DNA from: Spizellomyces punctatus DAOM BR117
Lineage: Eukaryota; Chytridiomycota; Chytridiomycetes; Spizellomycetales; Spizellomycetaceae
DNA: 64,000 bases
NCBI RefSeq assembly: GCF_000182565.1
Contig: NW_015971547.1
Location: 944,921 to 1,008,920 of the forward strand
Direction of reading: 5' to 3'
In this document: positions 9,877 through 20,070 of the stretch, piece by piece
How positions within the stretch are numbered: position 1 is the stretch's first letter
Layout of the letters: each line of letters begins with the position of its first letter
Position numbers and translations under genes: made by a program
Notes under the pieces: generated by a model
Databases searched by the model: none
Told to the model about the DNA's origin: nothing
Seen by the model: only the letters and a program-made list of their open reading frames with translations

Positions 9877-11550
9877 ATGACATCCCTGAACGGCTTTGTA
9901 AAGCGAACTGGAAAGACACTGTTGGACCCTTCGACAAATGCACCTTTGCGCTTCCTCTCGTTCAATACTCCAACGCTACACCTCCATGACGATCCTCAAT
10001 TCGTTGTTCCAACCGAATACGAGCAAGATGATTTGCTTGCGTCCATTGTCGAGATGGGTGGCCGGGTGGTCAGGCTCTATTCGCTTGGTGTCCAAACACC
10101 ACAAGAAGATTCGACAGCTGCAAAGCATATAATCAAAAGCGGAAGTGGGGTTGCGCTCAATGAACGGGTGCTTCGGGGATTGGACTCTGCGTTGAGTGTC
10201 GCCAATAGGCGAGGTGTGCGTGTCATTATCCCGCTTATCGATAGGTGGGAATGGTGGGGAGGGGTGGAGAGTTTCGTGCGATTAGTGAATCCTACATTAC
10301 CACCTTCAGCTTTCTATACCGATAATGGGATCCGGAACCAGTTTAAATCGATCGTTCAGCAACTTGTCAATCGTGTCAACACCGTTACCAACATCACCTA
10401 CAAGGACGATCCGACAATTCTCGCCTGGGAAACTGGAAACGAACTAGAAGTGGAGGGAAAGAGGATTCCGGCGGACTGGACTGTTGATATTGCTTCTCAT
10501 ATCAAAAATCTGGATCAGAACCATTTGGTTATGGATGGGTCGTGGAAACATGGATGGGACGAACAGGTGTTGAGGAGCCCGAATGTCGATATCTTTTCGA
10601 ATCATTATTATAGAGACGTAAGACTTTCGACAGGGGAGTGGATTGGAATCGGTGCTTTGGCGGCCGTAATAGGAGTTGCCGTTATAATAGGTGCTATGGC
10701 AGCCTGTATGCCTAGGAGAGTTGGTTGGATCAAGGTTCAGGAAGAGTCCAAACAGTTTACCAAGGTAAATCTTCTGTCGCGAGTCTTTATTATCAATCGT
10801 ACTAATCGCTAATCGGATTTACAGTCCCGATACCGAAACAGGCGCGTTATAACTGTCATTCTCGCTCTCCTTATCATCCTGGGCTCGGCGGGCGGTCTGA
10901 CAGCCCTAATCTTGAACCGCATATCCAACCCTCAGTATGGTGCCTGGAGCGCTTCAGATGCCGAAACTGTATCCTCATATGACAAAGTCTTCATCACTGG
11001 CGAATATGGACTGGCATCAGCGTCATCTCTTCGGGGAGTTATGGACAATGTGATTCAAAATAAGCCCGGCTTTGCTGGTGCCTTGTTGTGGAGTTTGAGA
11101 GGACATTCCAAAGACGGTGGATTCTACATACATAAAGAAATGCACGGGTACTGGTCGTATCACTACCCCGGCTTCCCTACCGCTCCCGGATTCGGCGAGG
11201 ACGAGAGTACCGTTGTGCCGATGGTTGCGTCTTACGCTGCAGAATTGGCGAAGCAAACCAGCTTCACCATCCCACCCAAAGCTATACCCTCCCCGCCAAC
11301 ACTTTTGAATACTACTACTCCCGAGTTGAAATGGAGAGGGGTTAGCGGGTCGTCAAGCTATGACGTCGAAAGATCCGTGGGCAGTGAGCTGTGGGATGTT
11401 GTGGCGACCGTTGTAGATGCCAAGAAGCCTGGTGAGACATTATTTGTAGATCAGAATGTACAGGTGGGGAGAACGTATATGTACAGAGTTCGAGCGAGAA
11501 ACTCGGTTGGCGTTAGCAATCCGAGTAATGTTGTTAATATTGGTCTGTAA
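9877..11550 (+). CDS. GH5-type glycoside hydrolase with two transmembrane helices inserted in the barrel
   Basis: Two exons (9877-10764, 10825-11550), 537 residues. It is a paralogue of the gene at 6866, with the same landmarks in order: PLRFLSFNTPTL, MGGRVVRLYSLG, VRVIIPLIDRWEWWGG, WETGNELE (acid/base Glu189), DIFSNHYY, FITGEYG (nucleophile Glu356), ALLWSLRG, YWSYHYPGFPT and a fibronectin-III-like C-terminus. Between NHYY and the nucleophile it carries an extra segment of about 77 residues with two strongly hydrophobic helices (about 255-278, GALAAVIGVAVIIGAMAA; about 304-325, VITVILALLIILGSAGG) joined by a basic loop split by the intron. The catalytic glutamates are therefore 167 residues apart, against 90 in the neighbour. 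There is no signal peptide. The two halves of the active site would flank a membrane hairpin. The basic loop favours a cytosolic loop, which conflicts with the lack of any N-terminal export signal. Confidence 0.85.
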
Positions 11551-11697
11551 AATGTTCTGTAGATAGAGCTGTAATATTTGAACATTTGCTTAGGGATGAC
11601 CTGCATCCTACATAATAGTATATTCTATGTAATACAAAGAGTCTGACATCACTATTGCTCATCTCCCTTGCGAATATGAGGTTCTGCATAATCTTAA

Positions 11698-12615
11698 TTA
11701 CCAAGTCCTAGCAAGCACTCGGTTGCGGATAAGCATACGAGTGCGTGTTAAGTAGATGGACAAGAGCCGCGTTTTATGAGGTTTAGGTAGTGGCGGGAGA
11801 GGTTTGCTGTCGAGATCTGGCAAGACGGGTTCATTTACGGATGTGGATTGAAATGTGTGGGGCGATCTCCGCGCGGAGTCTGGTCCGGGTGGGAGAGGAG
11901 GTAAGGCGGGTATATCGACGGCACTTTCGGATTGTTTCTCTTTTTCATTCAAAGTTTGCACCAGCATACACCCTTCTGCTCGAGTATGAAAAGCTTTGGC
12001 AACTGCCATGGCATAAGAAGCCGTCCCACCTTTAACATTCTCCTGTCGGTCGCGCTTGACCACCATGGAATTTCTTGGGCGACAATTCCAACGATCGTCT
12101 GCGTACAATATATCATACATTGAAGCCTGGGTTTTGGTACTGCCTGTTTCGGCCATTTCTAATTCCTCATCGGTTTCCCAATCACTTCCAGTTCCCAAGG
12201 AATCAGCAGTGCTCCTAAAGGTCCGCAGGTAGAATGACAGATTTGAAATGCTGGTGCGGGCAAGCCTAACGGTGTTCTTGAGAGTGGGGACACTGCTGGA
12301 CGTACTGATGCGGTGTTGTCTTTTTGACGCTGGACTCTTGGAGTGCGTCGGACTTGGACTTGGAGGTGCAGGAGGGGAGACCAGCTCCGTATGGAAGGCA
12401 AGAGATCGCCACTGGTCTTCGAGAGTCGGCGACGTGGGCGTCTGAGGCTGCGCGGATACTTCACTGTTACTCGATGCAAACGTCCTCAGTGATGACACAG
12501 AACCCCGCGACGGAATTGCTTCGTTCCTCCATTCTGTGGGAATTGGGAATCGAATTTTCAATTTTTCGAGGACTTGAACCAACACCTTCTTTTTGCGAGT
12601 GTCTTGGTTCGCCAT
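11698..12615 (-). CDS. Unrecognised serine/proline-rich protein, 305 residues
   Basis: A single-exon frame, convergent with the GH5-type gene. The N-terminus is basic and helical (RKKKVLVQVLEKLKIRFPIP), the middle is S/T/P-rich with many S/T-P sites (VSPPAPPSPSPTHSKSP near 80-95), an SSSVPTLKNTVRLARTSISN segment follows, and the C-terminus has proline-rich PxxP motifs (ALPPLPPGP; KPLPPLPKP) of the kind bound by SH3 domains. It ends in a basic stretch rich in Arg. No known domain, signal peptide or membrane helix is visible. It could be a scaffold or regulatory protein, but I do not recognise it. Confidence 0.5.
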   Translation of the reverse strand: MANQDTRKKKVLVQVLEKLKIRFPIPTEWRNEAIPSRGSVSSLRTFASSNSEVSAQPQTPTSPTLEDQWRSLAFHTELVSPPAPPSPSPTHSKSPASKRQHRISTSSSVPTLKNTVRLARTSISNLSFYLRTFRSTADSLGTGSDWETDEELEMAETGSTKTQASMYDILYADDRWNCRPRNSMVVKRDRQENVKGGTASYAMAVAKAFHTRAEGCMLVQTLNEKEKQSESAVDIPALPPLPPGPDSARRSPHTFQSTSVNEPVLPDLDSKPLPPLPKPHKTRLLSIYLTRTRMLIRNRVLARTW

Positions 12616-13159
12616 GGGAGTTAGCTGAAGCCAGAAGGAGTAGCGTTATTTGCAAAGGATTACAAGGGCAAAATGGGGAGATTCAAAGCTTGACAGAGTA
12701 TACTAGTAATACGCCTTGGTTTTGTACCGCTCTCGCCTTTTTGACAGCTCGCGGCTTTCATTTCCCACGCGCAGAATCGCCTTTTCGATCTTTTTGCGAC
12801 AAGCACAGAACGTCAAGGCAAAGCACAAGATTTCACCTTCCCATCCTTTGTTATCCTGCGTGATACCCGAATCCTTCACCACGTTTTCTTGATCCAATGC
12901 AAGGGACGGAAGCTATAAACTCTGTGGAAAGAAGGAGACAAGGGCAGTTTGACGGGCAGATGGCACAGGTGGTAACAAGCCACAGCTTAACTAATCAATT
13001 GGTGGTTGCCCGATCGGGTCGACAAAGGCTTAGTTCTTGCCCAAATTCCCACGCCCACTAGTTGATTTTCCAATCGACACTATAACGCCGGGAACCGCCT
13101 GCTCTTCTTCCTGTGTGCACAGGGTCCGGCGCCAGTCTTTGGCGGATTGGCAAAGAGCC
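12616..13159. other. Divergent intergenic region
   Basis: This is the upstream region shared by the minus-strand gene at 12615 and the RNase H gene starting at 13160. Open frames that cross it are antisense shadows of the former. Confidence 0.4.
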
Positions 13160-14990
13160 ATGTCGGAGCCGTCCACGCAAGTGGCGAGCCCTGTGCTCCG
13201 TGTGATTGCATGCCCTACCAAGGTGCACAATCTGAGGCCAAGGAAGCCGGTTTCCTCTAACCGACGTCCTTCGCCAACGGTTGATCGCAATGGGGATGCA
13301 AAGGAAGCTGCAACGTCCTCGGAAGAGGATGGGCAGAGTGCGGTGGATCTTGTAAAGGACTTGGTGAGTCCTTCAAACTTGGAGGATTCGCTCAGGTCTG
13401 GCAAGACGGTTGGAAGTTCAATAAACACTGTATCCATGGACCAACTCTTTTTTTATGTCCCGGTATTGTTCGTTGAAGGGAATGGAGGGGAAGGTCTCGT
13501 CACTTATGTCGGTGCCCATTCAATCAGGGAAGAGTCCTCCCCGATGAAGAGAGGGAAACTATCGTGGCATTTGCGGATGGGAGCTACAGACGAGTGTATC
13601 ATAAAAACAAGCATTGTGAATACAATTGTGGATCCATTGGAGTCTTCTTTCCGAATACGGAGCGGTGGTGCGTCTTCGCAATTTCGTTCTCCATCGCCAT
13701 TTGGTTAGGACAGTCTCATGTGGTATCCGTCTAGCTAACTTGAAGTACTTGAAAGTCACATATCTAGACCAGTATCGGCATCCAGTTCCGTGCAAACAGA
13801 AGTTCTGGTGAGTTCATTTATCTCAAGGCTCTGTGAACGTCTTCGAACCTGTCTTGTTTCTGGTGCCAGGCTGTGGCACTTGCGCTGCACCGAATAGGAA
13901 GGTCTGCAGATGTGGAACTTTACACAGATTGTCGCCAAGTAATCTTAAGTAAGTGCTCGCTAGTCAACCTATAGAACAGCATGTGTATTAATTTCCTGAT
14001 TTTAGCCATGAATTCATTACACAAGGAACCTGCGAAAACAAAAGTGTATCCCTTCGAGGGAGCCCTATATCAGGTATACATTGTGTAAACTGGAAATGTG
14101 AGACTCTGGCGACGATGCTGACTTGTTTATTAGCTTATAATGTCCCGAGATGCAAGTACCACCATTCATTGGATTAAAGGGCATTCGAATAACTACGGAA
14201 ATGAGGAAGCAGATATGTTAGCAGAGATTGCTGCAATGTCATTGTTAACTACATGGAGACAGGTATTAGCTTGGGACACATCTTGCATAGCCACCTTCTT
14301 CTGATATATATGTTTGTATAGCAAAATGTATCGCACTGGCTGCATACAATCGGAGAGGCAAAGCCATACAAAGATCAGCGACGAGAAGCTAAGCAGATAA
14401 AAGCTGCTTATTCCCCCCGAAAGTCGTATAATCTCAGTGTCTTGCAGCTTCCGGGATTTCCCCAAATCAATCCTTGGAACCAGACTTCATCTGTGACTTC
14501 TGCTCTTAGCGGAGCGGTTGCAGCGAACCTGACGAACCCCGTAAGATCAATGAATGGATCAAAAAAGCGGAAACTGCAGGCTACGGAGGATGTCGGCAAT
14601 CCTGTAAAAAAGAGGGCCAAAAAGAAAACGAAGAAAAAGAAGACCAAGAAAAAGCACGACATCTCGATTAAAGCTGCTCCGCAAACGGCTGAGAGTTCCG
14701 CGAAAATCTCAGAGGTCCAAAAACAGAGCCAGACGAAGGCGAAAGATCGGCAGGCCGATCATAACTTGACACCAATCTCAGGCAATTCGACCGAGAATCT
14801 GCCGTCGAATGAGAAGAAGGTACAGGAAGCTGGCAATGACTCGATGACAGCTGCAACCGTCAAAAAGAAGAAATCAAAAAAGCGGAAGTTGCAGGCTACA
14901 GAGGATGTCAGCACTCCTGAAAAAAAGAAGGCTAAAAAGAAGACGAAGAAGAAGACCAAGAAAAAGCAAAAGCACGACATGTCAAATTAA
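13160..14990 (+). CDS. RNase H-domain protein with lysine-rich duplicated tail
   Basis: Seven exons that join in frame (13160-13363, 13528-13703, 13756-13807, 13870-13948, 14006-14073, 14134-14262, 14322-14990), 458 residues. The RNase H signature is complete and split over exons: FADGS (first Asp), QTEVLAVALAL (Glu), VELYTDCRQVI (second Asp) and WIKGHSNNYGNEEADMLA (His and last Asp). RNase H hydrolyses the RNA strand of RNA-DNA hybrids. The tail after about residue 270 is very basic and holds two copies of a unit with core KKRKLQATEDV followed by a K/T-rich run (KKAKKKTKKKTKKK), suited to nuclear/nucleolar localisation or nucleic-acid binding. The N-terminal 65 residues are disordered. It may be a cellular RNase H or one derived from a retroelement; no reverse transcriptase is nearby. 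The exon 3 acceptor (GAAAG at 13755) is the weakest junction. Confidence 0.75.
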
Positions 14991-15128
14991 GGTGCTCTGC
15001 AAACAGCTGAGAGTTCAACAAGCACGAAAAAAAAGAAATTGAACAAACGGCAGAGGAAAGCAAGAAGGCGCCAGGCTGAGAAGGTTCAAAAGGAAAAAGC
15101 CGAAAGTCGAAAGTCTACTGCAGGGTAG
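14991..15128 (+). pseudogene. In-frame remnant of the RNase H tail beyond the stop codon
   Basis: After the TAA at 14988-14990 the same frame stays open for 45 codons to a TAG at 15126-15128 and encodes more lysine-rich sequence (STKKKKLNKRQRKARRR). Its start (GALQTAESS) matches the sequence that follows the first repeat unit (KAAPQTAESS), so the reading frame continued through here before duplication or mutation. In the first unit the corresponding codon is AAA (Lys); in the second it is TAA. Confidence 0.6.
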
Positions 15129-15371
15129 TTCTAGCGAAGATCTGGTAGATTGAAAATACCCTGCAGCCTTCAGCCGTTGTGAAAGGTCTGGATGTCGCAA
15201 CAAAGGCAGCGGCGAGTTCATTTTAATTGTAGATAGCATATAATAGTATTTAGATGGTATTGTAATATTGATGGACACACTGATAGTACGACGTCTTTTC
15301 TTACATTCACCAGATTGTTGGGGAAGCAGAAGCGCGATGGTGCACAAAACCCGTATCGGCTTATTGATCAT

Positions 15372-15695
15372 TCAAGCATAGTGGGAACATTGCAGCGCGT
15401 GCGTTAACCATGGGTGGCCTACTGGAATAGTTGAATAATTGCTATACCAGTTCAAACCCGCTGCTATGCTTGAACAGTAAGTAGGTCGTATCGCTAAATC
15501 CGCCCCAATGCCGGAGAACAAGACACCCCATTCTGGTTTTCTCAATGGACGCTTTCCAATGGGTTTGTAAATCTCATGACGCCATATTGAGGGTAGTGCC
15601 ATAATAGCAAATAAAAAGACAATCTGGAAAAGCAGAATAGACACATACGCACGTGATTGCCTTGACTCCCAAAAGGCTAACTCACGTATTGACAT
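15372..15695 (-). CDS. Possible small one-helix membrane protein, 107 residues
   Basis: This frame begins MSIRELAFWESRQSR and has one clear hydrophobic helix (about 18-38, SILLFQIVFLFAIMALPSI) followed by a basic segment (KPIGKRPLRKPEW). The size, single helix and charge distribution would suit a small organellar or ER membrane subunit, but I recognise no family. The C-terminal third looks random, and a splice site could replace it. Support is limited to the frame and the helix. Confidence 0.3.
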   Translation of the reverse strand: MSIRELAFWESRQSRAYVSILLFQIVFLFAIMALPSIWRHEIYKPIGKRPLRKPEWGVLFSGIGADLAIRPTYCSSIAAGLNWYSNYSTIPVGHPWLTHALQCSHYA

Positions 15696-15964
15696 CTTTG
15701 TGGTCAAAGTTTTAGGATTTCTGAATGTTATTCAAGATCCTGTGATTAAGGGATGTTACCAGACAAATGACTGCCATGTTGCTACCTAAAAATAGCTTGC
15801 CCTTAATTAAACAACATTACTCTGGTCTAGAAAACTCGAACATAGCGTTAGAATTGCGCTTGTTCAGTCCGTTCCGATTAAACCTTTTCTTTTCCGGGAA
15901 TTTGACGGAGCTCTTATTTTCAGCTCGTCCTGTACTTATTCGAGTGCAACACCATATCTACAAA

Positions 15965-17468
15965 ATGGCAGCACCATCACCCGCATTTCTTGCTTGTCTG
16001 GGGGACCCATATGTGTGTAGTTGCTGGCAGTTTGATATTAAATCACTATTATCCTCACCAGAATTTTTTTTAGTGCGTTGGTTACATCAAAGGTGCAGTG
16101 AAGGCATCTGCGGAGGGATACGGTGCTGCGTCAATTATTGTCGGCGCAGCATTGCCGATAGTGGTGGCGAATGTTGCGATAAGTATCTCGCGCATTATAC
16201 GGTCGAAAAGAAATTACAGAGCGTACATTCTTCTCGTTGGTAAGACGGCTATGAAATAGGTACTTGTACCCCTTGATTATTGACTTTTGTTTCATAGGTT
16301 CTCTTGCAATGGTGGTGACGGCTGCAGAGATTGCGCAAAGTGTTTTGGTGTATGAGGGGAAAACAAAGACTACCGTATCGCTTGGGTTGGGATTTTGGAT
16401 TATTGGGCACGTATGTCCTGCGTCAAAATATGCTTTCCGTTTAAAGAAACGACATTCATTAGAAGTTTTTTATATTCAGCTTGCGCTTGTCATTGCAGGA
16501 ACCATAAGGTTTGCACTTTTGATCTCTTTGCTCAATGTGGACGATGTTACTCATTCGTTATGTAGGTTTTCTATTCCTCTGACAATGCACCGATATCAGC
16601 AAATCTATATTGGCTTCTCGACCGTTATGATCGTTGCATTTGGGATAGCGCTCCTTACAGTGGGGCTAGGTGAAATTAACACTTGGACATTGCCGTGAGT
16701 ACAGATATATTCCTGTTTTTGATCGTTTCAGCGAGTTGGTGCTGACGGTTTAACCTCCCTATGATGGCAGGAGTTCTACTCCACAAGCGTTTTCTAAGAA
16801 GATGGCAATTCTCTGTCTGATTTTGCCCATATATTATGGGTTCTCAGGATTAGTGTGCTTTAGTTATCAGGTATTTAGTCTGCGATGGTTTTAGTAGAGT
16901 AAGCATATTGAGAACCGGCATCTCAGCTGAACAGGTCGTTGAGAAATGCTCCCATCGCCCATAGTCGCTCTGGTGTGGACAAAGTGGCGTCTCTAGAACT
17001 CGCAAACCACGTTATGATGGCTTTGACTCTCACTATAGTCGCTGTTTACCTTGGATGCTTTTCTATTTTCAAAGGTAACCTTATCCTTAGCAATTTTATC
17101 AAACCTGATAACTAAAAGACGACGTCTCGCACCACCTTCTAGCCGATACCAAGCTGGATTCGCCAACGGCTCTTCTCTTTAATTGTCTCTTCATCATGTG
17201 CGAAAACGCTTTTGAAAGCATCACTAATGTTGTGCATGAGGCAGCCGTATCATCACTGAGCCGATCAAGCCTAAAGTATGCCTTCCATTTTGGCCTAGTT
17301 CATTCGCATGATTTCTTTAGTTCTCATTGTCATTCATTGTTCAGACAACCGAATTCGTATCAAACGGCCGCTGATGCCCCCGCGCCTGTTCCTGTTCCTG
17401 TTCGTGCTGCTTCAAAGTCGGCAGTAGATGGTGCGCCGTCAATATCGCATTCGCAATCTGTATGTTAA
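15965..17468 (+). CDS. Seven-transmembrane protein of unrecognised family
   Basis: Eight exons, in frame (15965-16012, 16074-16239, 16298-16410, 16480-16694, 16771-16870, 16927-17074, 17119-17275, 17345-17468), 356 residues. About seven hydrophobic helices can be seen, e.g. ASIIVGAALPIVVANVAISI, AYILLVGSLAMVVTAAEI, LALVIAGTIRFALLISLL, IYIGFSTVMIVAFGIALL, ILCLILPIYYGFSGLVCF, MMALTLTIVAVYLGCFSIF and TALLFNCLFIMCENAF. The soluble N-terminus is short and the C-terminal tail (about 80 residues) is hydrophilic with a proline/valine run (PAPVPVPVR). Helix number and spacing fit a receptor-like 7TM topology, but I do not recognise class-defining motifs. It may be a lineage-specific receptor or transporter-like protein. 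The 48-bp first exon and the exon 4 donor are supported by frame continuity. Confidence 0.65.
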
Positions 17469-17709
17469 ATGATGGTCTATTTGATAGGCGTAGAATGGTA
17501 GAGTGCTGCTCAGAAGTGAACCACTGCATGGTTCAAGATACCCAAATTCCCTTTGCATTGTTCCTGCTATATAGGCAATAGATCTGCTGTCATGAGGCTT
17601 TTATTTGCATCATCATATCATGCGCACACTCAGAAAGCGCACATGCGTTAAAAACAACCCTGACATTATAAAATATATCTACACAACGTCCTACTATCGA
17701 GTCGGCAGA

Positions 17710-18938
17710 CTACGGAGACACAACCGGATCTTCCAAAGCCTCTGCCGTGATGACGGGGATGCTGACATCTAAACGTGCCGGAGGTATACCAAGTTTGGCT
17801 CTATCCAAAAGCTCAAATTGTACGACAAAGAAAACTGCAGACTTGTCTCGGCTTCTGCAGACAAATCGCACCGGTTGCCCGTCCCAGTATTTGAAAGCAT
17901 TGACAGAGAACCCGGGGAGCTTCAAGGATATTGTATTGAAGTCGAAGTACGCATCGTAATAATCCATGCAGTACACCAGCTCGGGGAGAAACGCAGCTTC
18001 CTTTCGGGCCTTGGCTTCCGCAAAATGCTTCTTTCGCTTTTCGTAGGCCGTTAAAGCTGGGGCTTTTGATGCGTCTGGAAAGAGAAGGGCGGGATCTTCT
18101 GGTACGAGACGAGAATGGAAAGACCAGGTTCCGATGTTGATGGACGGAGGAGATTGAGGTGCTGAGTGCTTTACTGGTGATTTAATAGACATGCCTTCTA
18201 TGGCAGCGGTTGTCGAGTCAACAGCATCGCCAACTCCTACCGCTGCATCCCAGACCCAATTCTCACCCTCCACGGCGTAGCCCGAGGGATTGGGAGGACC
18301 ATTTGTATGTGGATGTACCTTATTTCCTTTGATCTTTGGCGGTCCATCCTTTTCGGCCATCGCATGTGCGGATGTATCCACAGCAGGCAGGACATCGTTA
18401 ACTTCTGGAGCATCAATTTTGTACACTGCCAGCGAATTCATCGCAGATAGAAGCGGCGAAAAGATCCACGGCTTATCCCCACTCAAAGACGCATCCAGCG
18501 CCGGATCTAGCCATTTTGCAATCTTCAGAGCTAGTGACACACCTGTCGGAGTACGCACTTTTGTATCAAAGTCGACACCGAACAAGATATCATCGCCATT
18601 CCACTTTTTCTTGAAGCGGCCTTGAATCATTATACTATATCTCCGATTTCTTCCATGGAAGTAGTGCGACTGTGGGTTCGGTATAGGGGTCGAGGACTTG
18701 TCGGCAGCGAGTCCGATATAGTTTGCCATGCGGACAAGGATATATCCTACCAGAGCGAATGAAGAGTGAGTTTTATTCTTTAATTTGGTTCTTCACAGCC
18801 ATGTTTACCTGTAAAATGCTCCGAGTCTATTATAATCGGATTTGCTTCGTCGTTCACGCTAAGGGTGACATGACTGGATGGATCGTAACCAGGACCAGCC
18901 CTTACTCGGAGAGCATAGTCTGCCGGCGATTTTGCCAT
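17710..18938 (-). CDS. DUF1769 (UPF0590-type) protein
   Basis: Two exons: 18938-18809 and 18746-17710, 388 residues. The first reads AKSPADYALRVRAGPGYDPS and LSVNDEANPIIIDSEHFTG; the second continues YILVRMANYIG. Conserved DUF1769 landmarks are visible: YSIMIQGRFKKKWNGDDILF, KPWIFSPLLSAMNSL and, near the C-terminus, YFDFNTISLKLPGFSVN and KYWDGQPVRFVCRS. The family is widespread in fungi and its biochemical role is unknown to me. A low-complexity linker (about 190-260) separates the N- and C-terminal conserved parts. There is no signal peptide or membrane helix, so it is probably cytosolic or nuclear. An upstream in-frame ATG at 18971 would add 11 residues. Confidence 0.85.
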
Positions 18939-20070
18939 GGTGTAGCTGGACAGCTCCCAGCCTACTGCCAAAGAAATACCCAGTCTATCACAGAAACGTC
19001 TGCCGCTGGACGAGTTGCAGTCCAGAGCAATTGGGCTGTAGGTATGAGCGGGACCTTCCTCAATGGGTGATCATTGCGTAAGACGCCCGACCGGCACGCG
19101 TCAACACGTGGGCGCTGTGACTGGCTGTCAAAAAGCTAGGCAGGTCAAACCAAATAGGCTTCACACATGTTATTATTATTATTGTTGTTGTTGTGTTAGT
19201 TTCATTTTTTATCTTTATTTATCAAAGTTGGTAGGAAATAGGAAGAAAATAAAAAGGAAACCGGTGACTCGTTAAAAGCAATATGGGCTGGTCGTGCCTG
19301 GCAGCTGGTTCCAAACTAGAGACCTAGGTTCGGCCGTTGGACCCTGGCTATGCATTCCCTGGTGTCTCACCTACGTGTTCATATCCTATACCCTGCTGTA
19401 GGCTACATCATATGCACATTCCATAGAATACAGTAGATGTGTACCAACCTGGTCATGCCATTGGTTAACGATTGGTTGACCTGTGACGGAATGTCGTGGC
19501 GACTGTGTTTCTCCGTTGTCAAATCCACCCCACCCATTGTAGCCACACAAGTGCGAAGCAACATCTGTTTTTGTTTTGGTCTTTGGCTGACGCCATTCAT
19601 TCGTGCATGTTGCTTTTTGGACCAGCGGCCTGTCCGGCGGTCAGGGCTCTTTGTTCTCCTTTCAACTCAGCTTCAACAACGACAAAAACAATGCCATGTT
19701 TGATTTTACGTAAACAAGTGGCATAGTTTTGCTGAGGCAAGGGCGCACATCTTAGCACTGCCATGTGAGGACCAGGCGTGGCGGAACCGCTTGACGGAGA
19801 TGTGGTATGGCATCCCTTGCTGACCGCAAAGCCCTGGACGACTCTGCGGTCGATGCTTCAGGCCACGGGTTTGTGCAGATGACAGCGAGCTCGCAACCGT
19901 TTTGAGGTTACCGCCACGACTGTCGACGATGAAAGTTATAAAAGGAGGACGGAAGGGGCACCTCCGTGTTTCTGTACAGTCAACCATATCAAAGGCAAAC
20001 TTGCAAAGTAACAATCCTTGTGAGGCAGCCTCGATCGATCCCTGTACACATTCACGTAGTCACACCGATA
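18939..20070. other. Intergenic region with a (TTA)n(TTG)n microsatellite and a TATA box
   Basis: About 1.1 kb of divergent upstream sequence. It contains a compound trinucleotide microsatellite at about 19170-19193 and a TATA box at 19937-19943. The open frames at 19437-19726 on the plus strand and 19706-20157 on the minus strand show no domain and are probably not genes. Confidence 0.45.
19937..19943 (+). promoter_or_regulatory. TATA box of the C2H2 gene
   Basis: TATAAAA followed by GGAGG, 128 bp before the ATG at 20071, on the same strand. Position and sequence fit a core promoter; there is no transcript evidence. Confidence 0.5.

Noticed and set aside
12324-12863. 179-codon plus-strand frame across the 12.6-kb gene start
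   Set aside because: Antisense to the minus-strand gene and running into its promoter; no domain or splice support.
19170-19193. (TTA)n(TTG)n microsatellite as a functional element
   Set aside because: A simple trinucleotide repeat in non-coding DNA without further signal.
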